NCBI GenBank assembly: GCA_963836695.1
Contig: CAWIKX010000020.1
Location: forward strand, 1-64,000
Length of the DNA: 64,000 nucleotides
Direction of reading: 5' to 3'
DNA from: Roseiarcus sp963836695
Lineage (GTDB): Bacteria; Pseudomonadota; Alphaproteobacteria; Rhizobiales; Beijerinckiaceae
This document shows, piece after piece, positions 16,450 through 24,868 of this stretch. The notes beneath the pieces are model-generated. The model had not been told where the DNA came from. It made no database searches and saw only the letters and a list, made by a program, of their open reading frames with translations. Position 1 is the stretch's first letter; every line of letters starts with the position of its first letter. Made by a program: the position numbers and the translations under genes.

Positions 16450-17485
16450 CGACAGAGGTGGCGCTGACGCTACGGTGGCGGCCATGTCCCCCGCGGCGGT
16501 TATTGATGATCCCTCGTCTGACAGCTCCGCCGCGTCGATCGTTCGAGGCGTCTTCCAATACAAAGAAGTGACGGCGGCCATTATCCTGGTGGCGCTCTGC
16601 GTGCTGCTCGCGCTACGAAATGAAGACTTTCTGACCGTGCGCAGCCTGACCCTCGAAGCGAGATCGATGTCGTTCGTGGGTATAGCGAGCCTCGGCGCGA
16701 TGCTGGTGCTGTCAACGGGGCAACTCGACCTATCGGTCGGCTCCTGCATGGGACTGGCGGGGGTTCTAGCGGCCTATTGCACGGTGAATCTCGGTCTGCC
16801 GGATGGAGCTGTCTTGCTCGTAGTCGTAGCGACCGGAGCGCTGTATGGCTTTGTCAACGGATCGCTGGTCGTCGGGCTCAATCTGAATTCCCTGATCGTG
16901 ACCCTGGCGACCGGACTGGTCGGGCGCGGGATTGTCTACGCGCTCACCAATGGAATACCCGTCGGCGGGTTCTCCAAGGGTCTCCGTTATCTTGGCGCCG
17001 GCTTCTGGTTGGGACTGCCCCTGCCCGTGTGGATCCTGGCCGGTTTCTCAATTGTGCTTTCCTGGATCATGGCTCGGACGACCTTTGGATGGCGCATTTA
17101 TGCGATTGGCGGGAACGAGGAGGCTGTGCGACTCTCCGGCGTGCCGGTGGATCGCATCAAGATAATCGCCTTTGTAGTCGCAGGGATCTTGGCGGCGTTC
17201 GGAGGCATGCTTCTGACCGCGCGACTCGGCAGCGGCGAAGTGAACATAGGCGCCGGTTACGAGCTCGATATCATCGCGGCTGCGGTGATCGGGGGCCTTC
17301 GCTTTGGCGCCGGCAGTAGCGGAGTCACGCCAATGGGCATCCTTCTCGGCGTCGCGGTCATGTCGGTATTGCGCAGCGCGCTTTCCTTCCTAAGCGTCCC
17401 CTCCGCATATCAGCCGATCGTGATCGGCTCCGCCATCCTCCTGGCGATGGGGTTGGAGCGCGTGCGGAGTATTCGTCGTACATGA
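16439..17485 (+). CDS. CUT2 ribose-type ABC permease, RbsC-like (second)
   Basis: Inner-membrane permease of 348 residues. ATG 16439 overlaps the end of the ATPase gene and fits translational coupling; ATG 16484 is an alternative. MSFVGIASLGAMLVLSTGQLDLSVGSCMGLAG, GFVNGSLVVGLNLNSLIVTLATGL, YAIGGNEEAVRLSGVPVDRIK and IIAAAVIGGLRFGAGSSG are family features. It differs clearly from the permease at 12636, so the importer probably uses a heterodimeric pore. End of the operon. Confidence 0.94.
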   Translation: MSPNDRGGADATVAAMSPAAVIDDPSSDSSAASIVRGVFQYKEVTAAIILVALCVLLALRNEDFLTVRSLTLEARSMSFVGIASLGAMLVLSTGQLDLSVGSCMGLAGVLAAYCTVNLGLPDGAVLLVVVATGALYGFVNGSLVVGLNLNSLIVTLATGLVGRGIVYALTNGIPVGGFSKGLRYLGAGFWLGLPLPVWILAGFSIVLSWIMARTTFGWRIYAIGGNEEAVRLSGVPVDRIKIIAFVVAGILAAFGGMLLTARLGSGEVNIGAGYELDIIAAAVIGGLRFGAGSSGVTPMGILLGVAVMSVLRSALSFLSVPSAYQPIVIGSAILLAMGLERVRSIRRT

Positions 17486-17757
17486 TCCGATCGGCTGGCC
17501 GTGCTTCGAGCGTCTCGTTCCGTTCAGCGATCCTTTTAGGCGGAGGGAGCGAACGGACCGACGGTCCGCGGATCGGTCCATGCGGGTGCATTGGACATAA
17601 CAAAGTTCCTCCTCTGCATTCGTCTGTTTTGCTGTATTATGATTAGGCACCATCCCTTTTGGGTTGTGGAACACGAGCAGCACACTTGGCCGATGGCGGT
17701 ATGCGTAGCTGCTCCGTCACGTCATGGGTCGCATCGATCAGTGTCGAGGGTCTGGCA
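17486..17757. other. Intergenic region with weak hairpin
   Basis: CGGACC-GAC-GGTCCG (17554-17568) is a small hairpin without a T-run, a weak candidate for operon end. The rest up to 17757 is the leader of the next gene; AT content rises from about 17600. Confidence 0.35.
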
Positions 17758-18750
17758 ATGGATGACTCACTGTACGGAAGGGAAGACGCCAGCGGCTACT
17801 GGGCACCTACAAAGCCTGTTAGTTATGGACCAGCATTTGACTGGCCGCCTAACCCGCCTGCTCTTTTTAAGTGGTTTTTTGGATTTCCCGGTTATTTGTT
17901 GCCGTGGAATGTCTTGTATGCCGTCGCGGCGATACTGATCTGGGCGTTTCTCACGCCCTCGCTCGCAACGATGAAGACGTTTTCATTCTACTGGGCAGGG
18001 CTGATTTTGCTTCGCAACATCGGTTTGGCCATCGCGGTCTACGGCGCATGGCATATGTGGCTTTATGTCTGGCGCAAGCAGGGCACGTCCTTCAAATACA
18101 ATCGGCAGTGGCCTAAGAAGGATTCTTCGGCGTTTACGTTCAAAAATCAGACATATGATAATATGTTTCATACGCTTGCTAGCGGCGTACCTATATGGAC
18201 AGCTTATGAAGTACTTCTATTATGGGCCTACGCGAACAATATTGCTCCATTGATTAGATTCTCAGAAAAACCGATCTGGTTCATCGCTGTATTCTTTCTT
18301 GTGCCATTCATCCATGAGGTAGGTTTTTATTTTGCTCACCGCTTGCTGCATTGGCCGCCGTTATATAGGAGCGCTCACAAACTACATCATCGTAACATTA
18401 ATCCGGGCCCTTGGTCGGGGCTTTCGATGCACCCGATCGAGCACATCATATATTTTTCCAGTATCCTACTATTCTTTATCATTCCGTCTCATCCCATTCA
18501 CATGATCAATCTTGCATCGCGTCTAGGCGTCGCACCCGCGCAAGGGCATACCGGTTTCGACAGAATGGTGGTTGGCGAGGAGGCTAGTATGGAAACCTCC
18601 TACTTTGCCCATTACCTGCATCACAAATATTTCGAGGTGAACTATTCTGATGGCATGGTTCCGCTCGACAAGTGGTTCGGGTCATTCCACGACGGAACGC
18701 CGGAGGCCCATGAGGCCATGAAGGCCAGACGCCTCAGGCGAGGCGTTTAA
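17758..18750 (+). CDS. Fatty acid hydroxylase / sterol desaturase superfamily protein
   Basis: Integral-membrane di-iron oxygenase candidate of 330 residues from ATG 17758. Histidine clusters match the superfamily: H186...H194RLLH198, HKLHH (207-211), HPIEH (225-229) and HYLHH (285-289). Membrane segments at about 45-65, 75-100, 143-165, 172-192 and 230-250 surround them. The N-terminal 40 residues are polar. The gene is visibly richer in A and T than its neighbours (for example 18150-18260), which suggests recent acquisition. It stands alone, after a sugar importer and before an IS66 relic. Substrate (sterol, carotenoid, fatty acid or alkylglycerol) cannot be told. Confidence 0.85.
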   Translation: MDDSLYGREDASGYWAPTKPVSYGPAFDWPPNPPALFKWFFGFPGYLLPWNVLYAVAAILIWAFLTPSLATMKTFSFYWAGLILLRNIGLAIAVYGAWHMWLYVWRKQGTSFKYNRQWPKKDSSAFTFKNQTYDNMFHTLASGVPIWTAYEVLLLWAYANNIAPLIRFSEKPIWFIAVFFLVPFIHEVGFYFAHRLLHWPPLYRSAHKLHHRNINPGPWSGLSMHPIEHIIYFSSILLFFIIPSHPIHMINLASRLGVAPAQGHTGFDRMVVGEEASMETSYFAHYLHHKYFEVNYSDGMVPLDKWFGSFHDGTPEAHEAMKARRLRRGV

Positions 18751-18876
18751 AACCAAGGCAGGTCTTTGGCGGGGGCCAAGAAGCAGAGAGTTAAGGGGTG
18801 CTCGCACCGAGGGGAAAACTGCGCCTACGCACCGTCGAGATCGAGCCCCGGCAGCCTCGTTTAGTGGTGAGGCCTC

Positions 18877-19038
18877 ATGTACACGCTCATCCAAACCGCA
18901 AAGCTCAATAACGTCGACAATTTACAAGCCTGGCTCGCCGACGTTTTAGCCCGAATCGCCGACACGCCTCAAACTCAGCTCGCTGAACTCCTCCTTGGGA
19001 AATGGCGACCTGAACTCTTGCGCAACAAAGCCGCTTGA
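18877..19038 (+). mobile_element. IS66-family transposase (TnpC) C-terminal fragment
   Basis: 54 codons reading MYTLIQTAKLNNVDN, LQAWLADVLARIADTP and LAELLLGKWRPELL match the end of the IS66 transposase. Upstream sequence leaves the family at about 18866, so all catalytic parts are gone. No terminal inverted repeats are recognisable. The rest of the gap between 18751 and 19536 holds no gene that I can support. Confidence 0.7.
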
Positions 19039-19536
19039 CCGCGGCCTAGGCCGGAGGGTTACGGGAGAACTTCGCGTCGATTGGTTAATGCTGCTGGATC
19101 AATGTATCAGCGTTAGTTCGAGGTAGGTGCGCTAATGGCGTGTTCGGGTCGATCTCGTGACCCACCGGGTACATCTTTGCGAGACACCGCCGCAATGGGG
19201 CACGCTCGGCCTATGGCGAGAGGTCGGGTCCCGCGCAATTACGACACTGAGGTGTGGCAGGGCGCCTCGCGGATGTGGTGCTCGGCCACGCTAAGCCACT
19301 GGCGACAGTTGACGACGCGTGGAGCAATATGGCCGTTGCGTTAGCTTTCGACGACTCGGCCGGGTCGGGACGCCGGGCCCGTGTAAAAAGAGCGCCAGTT
19401 CGATGAGCCAACTAACGAGGCGCTATGAAGCTTCGTCCCCTCGGGCTGGGGCCGGCTCGTGATAGCATCAAATGAGACGCGCAGCTGAATCATCGAGTTC
19501 TTGATATCAATCCACCCGTTGTAGAGGGAGAGATCA

Positions 19537-20430
19537 ATGAGTGAACCCCCGGCCCTGCTGATCATTGGAGCGCATCCGGATGATTGTGAGATTGATGCCG
19601 GCGGCATCGCCGCGCTGACCGCCGCGCGTGGCGGGCGGGTGCTTCTGGTATCATTAACGAACGGCGACAAGGGTCATCAGACCCTGGGCGGAGCGACGCT
19701 AGCAAAGAGGCGGCGTAATGAAGCACGCGCCGGAGCTGCGGCGTGCGGCGCCAATTCGATGGTGCTCGACAACCACGATGGCGAGCTGACGCCCAGCCTC
19801 GAGCATCGATACGAAGTCATACGCATCATTCGGGAATTCAAGCCTGATCTAATGCTATTCCCGCGACCGTGGGATTACCATCCCGACCACCGCTACACGA
19901 GCCAACTTGTGCAGGATGCCCTCTATATGGTGCGTGTCCCAAACGTCTGCCCGGACACTGCGCGCCTCGAGTTCGACCCGGTGGCGATGTACGTCAGCGA
20001 TCAATTCCACAAGCCGTATCCGTTTCAGCCCGACGTAGTGATCGATATAACTTCGGTCCTCGAGCAGAAGCTCGATGCCATGGGTAGCCACGCGTCGCAA
20101 ATGTACGAGTGGATCCCCTTCGTTAATTGGAACATGCGCGCGAATGACGTTCCGGACGACCCCGGTGGACGCCGTTCCTTCTTGCATAAACATTGGGAAG
20201 CGCGCCTACGCCGCGACGCGGACCGCTTTCGCAACCAGCTTACCGCCGGCTATGGCGCCGAGCGGGGAGCCAAGATTGCCTATGCCGAGGCCTTCGAGGT
20301 CTGCGAGCTAGGCGCGCCGCTGACTGCCGCGGCACGTGAACGATTCTTCCCCTCTAACGCTGGCGCCGTTAAGGACGCGGCGGCCTGTCGGGGGTCTTAC
20401 CCTCGCGGCTGTGTAGCCTACAATCATTGA
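19537..20430 (+). CDS. PIG-L / LmbE-type N-acetylglucosaminyl deacetylase
   Basis: Zinc-dependent deacetylase family, 297 residues. The metal motif AHPDD (residues 12-16) and the third ligand motif HPDH (115-118) are intact, with LLVSLTNGDKG and RRNEARAGAAACGA between them. GGGAGAGATCA precedes the ATG. Members remove acetyl groups from GlcNAc conjugates; the broken nanE/nagA nearby hint at an earlier amino-sugar theme, but the substrate is unknown. The last 25 residues (VKDAAACRGSYPRGCVAYNH) look non-homologous. Single gene, inside the repeat-bounded block near its right end. Confidence 0.88.
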   Translation: MSEPPALLIIGAHPDDCEIDAGGIAALTAARGGRVLLVSLTNGDKGHQTLGGATLAKRRRNEARAGAAACGANSMVLDNHDGELTPSLEHRYEVIRIIREFKPDLMLFPRPWDYHPDHRYTSQLVQDALYMVRVPNVCPDTARLEFDPVAMYVSDQFHKPYPFQPDVVIDITSVLEQKLDAMGSHASQMYEWIPFVNWNMRANDVPDDPGGRRSFLHKHWEARLRRDADRFRNQLTAGYGAERGAKIAYAEAFEVCELGAPLTAAARERFFPSNAGAVKDAAACRGSYPRGCVAYNH

Positions 20431-20500
20431 TTAATTCATGAGCCCCGAGGCGATCCCAGATCCCACGACGGTAGTCGCCGATGTCGGCACTACATTTGTG

Positions 20501-20536
20501 TTCCGGCTTGCGCGTTCTCGCTCTCAGAATCAATCG
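20501..20536 (+). repeat. 36-bp direct repeat, right copy
   Basis: Identical over 36 bases to 4511-4546, same orientation, 70 bases after the deacetylase stop. Flanks differ completely on both sides. See the left copy. Confidence 0.75.
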
Positions 20537-21256
20537 GCAGTTGGCAGGTCTACGAAAAGAGCTCGCTTAGGCACCTGTGGCAGGCCTACTCTGAGGAGCC
20601 CAAGTTCAGCCTGGGTTAATTTCGCCGAGTGAGCTGACTGCAGTTGCTATTGCGTGCAGTTAACTGCAATTCTGTATCCGGGATGCGTCGCTCGTCAGGA
20701 ACCCTGTCCCTGGCCAATCCCGCATTTCGCGCTGTCGACTTATTTTCGGGTCGTCTTGGGCATTATCGCCCTGTCCCCGAGAATGTCCCAAGAGGCTTGG
20801 AGACAGAGCGTGAAGACACGCCAGGGACAGCGTAGATCTAGAGACCGGCCCCTGCGGCTCGTCGCCCAGCCGTCGTTGGTCTTCCTGGCAGCGCGCTTCG
20901 GTACGCGGTCAATGTCTCCGCGTTAGGAGAACGAAAACCCGAGGCGATTTGAGCCTAGGCAAGTTGCTTTACCCGCACCCTCGGTTCCTGGCGCTCGCCG
21001 GGAGGGTGGCTGCCTATGCCGCCGAAGTATGGGGGAAAAGGTGGCGGAAAAGCTTGGATCGGCTGGGCGGACGTTTATGAGCTTTGAGGCTCTATCTCGG
21101 AGGGGAGGGGTGGCGCGCCAGACCTCGATCGGGGCGAAGATGAGATTTGCAGTTAACTTCAAACAACGAGGTGAGGCCACGCGACGTTCGAGGAGTCCCC
21201 GACGGTGCCAGGATGAGACTCCGATCGGAGCAAGAGAGAAGTCTGCTGACCGCGAA
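20537..21256. other. Gene-free stretch with short palindrome
   Basis: No supported gene. GCAGTTAACTGC near 20654-20665 is a 12-bp perfect palindrome and related CTGCAGTT / GCAGTTAACT words recur nearby and at about 21150. Meaning unknown. Confidence 0.4.
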
Positions 21257-21526
21257 CTACTCATCGTAATCGGGGACACAATCAGCAGGATCAAAATCGT
21301 GGCTGTCGATGCCGTCGTCATAGAGGTCCGCATGGTCGGAAACGGTCTTTGGTTTGGGAGGCGCGGGCTCGTTCGGCTTCCCGAAACTCGGCGGGAGTCG
21401 GAGATTCCAGTATCTGCCCGCAGGCGGTGCGGGGGAAACGGGCAAACCAACATTGTAGCGCTTGGTCCACTCGACGAGAGCGTCGTAACACTCGCGGTAA
21501 ATTTGGTAACGCGACTTACACTTCAT
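21257..21526 (-). CDS. Hypothetical protein downstream of broken HTH gene
   Basis: 89 residues, unrecognised. MKCKSRYQIYRECYDALVEW is followed by a proline-rich middle and an acidic tail (YDDGIDSHDFDPADCVPDYDE). The ATG at 21526 overlaps the stop of the restored upstream frame (ATGA), which fits a two-gene operon with the HTH gene. The ribosome site is not obvious. A real but possibly orphaned small gene. Confidence 0.5.
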   Translation of the reverse strand: MKCKSRYQIYRECYDALVEWTKRYNVGLPVSPAPPAGRYWNLRLPPSFGKPNEPAPPKPKTVSDHADLYDDGIDSHDFDPADCVPDYDE

Positions 21527-22094
21527 TCGCCGGTGGCGAGGTAATGGTCGCATTCCTCTTGGATCGGCTCAAGCTCATCAGGGAACGTCGGAGGCGTATA
21601 CGTCGGAATTTTGAGCTGCCGAATTGGAGCCTTTTTTGCCCTTCGGAGGCAGCGAGGCAAGCAATTCGTCTAATGCAACGCTTATATCACGCAGTGGTTT
21701 CAACTTTTTACCTGTGATCATCTCCAAATCAGAGTAGTAGTTAGATTTCCATTTATAGATGGTCTTCACGTGGATCTTGTGCAGCTTAGCCAGCTTCTGC
21801 GCCGTAAACACTTCACCAGTTAAGGGAGCGTTGATCTTGATATTATCCTATTTGTTGTTGTTTTGCGCGATTTTATCCGCCCATTGGCAAAGGCCGGGGC
21901 CGTATGCGGGAAGCGCGCTGTCTATGCGATCGAGGGTGAGCGGGTGAAGGCTTTGGCCCTATGCTCGCTAGGAAGTCTTTGAAATTGTCCCACTCGCTCG
22001 CGAATACCCAATTTTTCTTCTTGCAGCGGGACTTACTGTCTTTCCAAGACTGATATTCCCCTGGGTAGACGGCGTGAAGCTGGCCGGGTGTCAT
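21523..22094 (-). pseudogene. Hypothetical DNA-binding-like protein, broken in three places
   Basis: Joining frames gives one protein: MTPGQLHAVYPGEYQSWKDS, CKKKNWVFASEWDNFKDFLA, then after a shift near 21960 TLDRIDSALPAYGPGLCQWA and DKIAQNNNK, then an in-frame TAG near 21850, then FTAQKLAKLHKIHVKTIYKW (an HTH-like segment) through KPLRDISVALDELLASLPP, then after one extra A in an A6 run near 21640 the tail TPPTFPDELEPIQEECDHYL. LDRID...YGPG.C.WA is a motif of phage- and HNH-associated proteins. Open frame extends upstream of 22094 to about 22270 without a start codon. Non-functional unless the breaks are sequence errors. Confidence 0.6.
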
Positions 22095-22724
22095 AGTGGC
22101 GCAGTCGGTCTTGTAGCCCTCCGGGCCTGGGAAAGCGGCAATTGCAGGTTTGGCGGGGACGTGCGTTTTGGCGGGCTCTTTTTTGAGGACTTCGCCTTTT
22201 GCAACTTCGCTTTCGACTGCTTGCTGGCTCCTGTCGTTCCTCCGAGTTCCTCCGCAGGGGAGGCGGCAGGCATGGTCGAAACGCCTGCATTTTCAGGGGT
22301 TCCCGAGATTTTCGCACTGTCGCTCTGATAGGCGATTTTCGCGCCACATTGCGAGGGCTGCGAAAACTCGTGGGGTTTCCGGAACTCTGAGGACTAGACT
22401 ACCTTTGATGGACTTCCCATGAGAATCTCCTTGCGATTCGCGCCGCTAACCTGACCGGCACCTATCTAGGGCACCCGTTGTGCATGAAAGCCACGGGCAT
22501 TGCCGTCGCTCGCTAACCTCTTTTTTGCGGAGTGTTTGGTTGCCTATCGTTGGCACTCGGCTTAGGCGGCCGCCGGGCCGCCGGGAACGGATCGCAAACC
22601 ACGTGGGACTTTCCGTGGGACTTTAGACGGCCTTTGCGGGATCTTGATGCTCTTTCGTTCCCTTGCGAACTCGCGGGCGAGTCAATCGGAAGGTATGAAA
22701 GCTCAGTGGTTTCAGTTGTTTGAG
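22095..22724. other. Gene-poor stretch before tRNA-Arg
   Basis: Apart from a possible N-terminal extension of the broken gene (to about 22270, minus strand), I see no gene here. It is the boundary zone between the mosaic block and the tRNA. Confidence 0.4.
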
Positions 22725-22801
22725 TGGCGCGCCCGGACGGGTTCGAACCGCCAACCCTCGGTTTCGAAGACCGATACTCTATCCAGTTGAGCTACGGGCG
22801 C
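22725..22801 (-). tRNA. tRNA-Arg (anticodon TCG)
   Basis: Read on the minus strand: acceptor 5' strand GCGCCCG, D-arm GTAGCTCAACTGGATAGAG, anticodon arm TCGGT-CTTCGAA-ACCGA with anticodon TCG (reads CGA), T-arm GGCGG-TTCGAAC-CCGTC, acceptor 3' strand CGGGCGC, discriminator G and an encoded CCA. All stems pair. It lies between the gene-poor mosaic zone and core genes, a usual integration site. Confidence 0.95.
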
Positions 22802-22846
22802 TACGGGGGGCCCAATAGCATGAAGCGCGGGCGCGTTGGAAGCGGA

Positions 22847-23179
22847 TCAGGCCGGGTGCTTTTTGCCGGGTCCGCGGAAATGCACCTTCTTCTTGCCCGC
22901 TTGGTCCATCTCCTCGGGCGTCAACAGCACGATCGCCTTGCTCGCGATCAGACCGCTTTCGTTGACGGCAAGAGAGAGGGCGGCCGCGCTCACATTGTCG
23001 GGCAAGTCGACAATGACGAAACAATCGACGTCGCCGAACGCAAAATACATCAATTCCAGTTTCCCGCCGAGCTCGTCGAGATGCTTCTTGACGGCGTCCC
23101 GTCGGCTCGCGCCGCCTTCCTTCGCAAGGCCAATAGCGCCTTCGGAGGTGTAGCGGGCTTCGAACAAATATTTGGGCAT
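22847..23179 (-). CDS. GYD domain protein
   Basis: 110 residues from ATG 23179 (MPKYLFEARYTSEGAIGLAK). The GYD family signature is seen in GKLELMYFAFGDVDCFVIVD followed by the DNVSAAALSLAVNESGLI helix. Such small alpha/beta ferredoxin-like proteins have no settled function. Upstream in-frame sequence to 23338 is not homologous. Monocistronic, between tRNA-Arg and a methyltransferase gene on the same strand. Confidence 0.85.
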   Translation of the reverse strand: MPKYLFEARYTSEGAIGLAKEGGASRRDAVKKHLDELGGKLELMYFAFGDVDCFVIVDLPDNVSAAALSLAVNESGLIASKAIVLLTPEEMDQAGKKKVHFRGPGKKHPA

Positions 23180-23237
23180 CGCGTCCTCGCTGGCTGCCCT
23201 CACGCTATCTTTTCCGAAGGAGAGGCGCAAATTGGGT

Positions 23238-24005
23238 TCAGCGCGCGGCGACGACAAACAGCCTGGGAAACGGCAGAAGAACAGTCCCGTCCGGCTCAGC
23301 GGGATAGGCTTCGGCGATTTTCCCCTCGTAGCGCGCAAGGAAAGCTTGCCGCTCGCTTTCCTCGAGCGGGTCCAGGTAGGGGCGAAGGCCAGTTCCCTTT
23401 AGCCATTCGACAATGGCTCGCGCGCCAGCGAGGGAATGAAAGTAGGTCGTGCGCCAGATGTCGATATGGGGCGCATGGGCGCGCAGGAGGCGGAAATACC
23501 AGTCCGGAAGATGCCGCTCGGTGCGTGCGAAACTCGCGTTCCTAAGCTTTGACGCCCAAGGCCCATCGCTAGCGACCGCGGCCATGAGTCGATGCGAGGG
23601 CTCGTCGAGATTGTCCGGCAATTGTGCGGCGAGCACGCCGCCCGGCTTGAGCTTGCCGATGAGCGCTGGCAAGAGCGTCTCGTGGTCCGGAATCCACTGC
23701 AGCACCGCATTGGCGAGAATGACGTCGAGCGGCTCTTTTGCACGCCACTCGCGAATGTCAGCGACCTCGAAGGCCACGCTGGGAAGACGCTTGCGCGCCG
23801 CTTGAATCATGTCGGGGGACAAGTCGAGGCCGACGATGTGCGCTTGCGGATAGCGCTCGCGCAGGACTTCCGTCGAATTGCCCGGACCGCAGCCGATGTC
23901 GGCGGCGGTCTCGACTTGAGTAAGCGGAATTCGCTGAACGAGGTCGAGCACCGGGCGGGTCCGCTCGTGTTCGAATTTAAGGTACTGGGCGGCGGACCAC
24001 GTCAT
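23238..24005 (-). CDS. tam: Trans-aconitate 2-methyltransferase-like SAM methyltransferase
   Basis: 255 residues from ATG 24005 (MTWSAAQYLKFEHERTRPVL). The SAM-binding motif I is DIGCGPGNSTEVL (about 36-48), motif II GLDLSPDM, and LANAVLQWIPDHETLLP is typical of Tam. The C-terminal half (HIDIWRTTYFHSLAGARAIV, EWLKGTGLRPYLDPL) also matches Tam. Tam methylates trans-aconitate, a by-product inhibiting the citrate cycle. The first 34 codons of the longer open frame are ignored because Tam proteins start at MTW. Confidence 0.88.
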   Translation of the reverse strand: MTWSAAQYLKFEHERTRPVLDLVQRIPLTQVETAADIGCGPGNSTEVLRERYPQAHIVGLDLSPDMIQAARKRLPSVAFEVADIREWRAKEPLDVILANAVLQWIPDHETLLPALIGKLKPGGVLAAQLPDNLDEPSHRLMAAVASDGPWASKLRNASFARTERHLPDWYFRLLRAHAPHIDIWRTTYFHSLAGARAIVEWLKGTGLRPYLDPLEESERQAFLARYEGKIAEAYPAEPDGTVLLPFPRLFVVAAR

Positions 24006-24144
24006 TTGCGCACATCCTGTCGGGCGCCGGCGTAATGCAACTCCGTCGGCAAAGGCGCAAGGGCGCGCCGGTCTTGCCTTCGTCGTCAATGGGCGCCTAA
24101 CCTTCACGCCCGGCGAACAACTCCGGTCTCAAGGCGGACTGCCC

Positions 24145-24726
24145 ATGACGATTTTGGTCCTCGGCCTCGTCATCTTTCTTGGCCTTCATTCGACCCGCAT
24201 CGTCTCCGAGAGCGGCCGCGAAACAGCAATCGCGCGCTTTGGCGAGGGCCCGTGGAAAGGCGTGTATTCGTTGATTTCGGCGATCGGCTTCGTTCTCATT
24301 GTCTGGGGATTCGCGCGAGCGCGCTATGACGCGCCCCAGCTCTGGACGCCCTTTCCTGGCGCGCGGCACATAACCATGCTTTTGATGCTAATCGCGCTCA
24401 TTCTGTTCGCGGGCTTTCTCTTCAAGCGAAGCCATATTGCGGTCATCACCCATCATCCGATGCTATGGTCTGTTTTGTTGTGGAGCTTGGGCCATCTCTT
24501 CGCCAACGGATCGGCGGCCGATCTGCTGTTGTTTGGCGCCTTCCTCGTCTGGTCGGCCGCGGATCTTGCAAGTGCATACGCCCGTGACCGGCGGAACGGC
24601 GTCGTCTATCCTGAGCCGCAGCTCGGCGCCACGGTCGGGGCTGTCGTCGCCGGGTTGGTCGTCTATGCGCTGCTAATCGGGGGCCTGCATCTCTGGCTAT
24701 TTGGCGTGTCGCCGCTCGCGATGTGA
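24145..24726 (+). CDS. nnrU: NnrU family membrane protein
   Basis: 193 residues with six hydrophobic segments. ILVLGLVIFLGLHSTRIVSE, ARFGEGPWKGVYSLISAIGF, FKRSHIAVITHHPMLWSVLL and WSLGHLFANGSAADLLLFGA are NnrU features (conserved histidines in membrane segments). NnrU is linked to denitrification in some bacteria but also occurs, as here, without nitric oxide reductase genes; the protein is related to isoprenoid/haem-associated membrane proteins. Function here is unknown. Confidence 0.88.
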   Translation: MTILVLGLVIFLGLHSTRIVSESGRETAIARFGEGPWKGVYSLISAIGFVLIVWGFARARYDAPQLWTPFPGARHITMLLMLIALILFAGFLFKRSHIAVITHHPMLWSVLLWSLGHLFANGSAADLLLFGAFLVWSAADLASAYARDRRNGVVYPEPQLGATVGAVVAGLVVYALLIGGLHLWLFGVSPLAM

Positions 24727-24868
24727 GGCGCTTTCGGACGAGCGTCTGCAACGACAGGCAGCTGGCTCGGGAAAAGCCAAACATTGAATTCGCTGCGCGA
24801 CCTGGTTCATACTGGCGGTGACAGCGTAGGCGCGATGAATGGTGACGCGCCCGGGAGGCAAGCGAGCA

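Noticed and set aside
21090..21120. GTGGCGCGCC at 21.1 kb as second copy of the tRNA-Arg 3' end
   Set aside because: Only ten bases match, made of a simple GC palindrome; too short for an attachment site.
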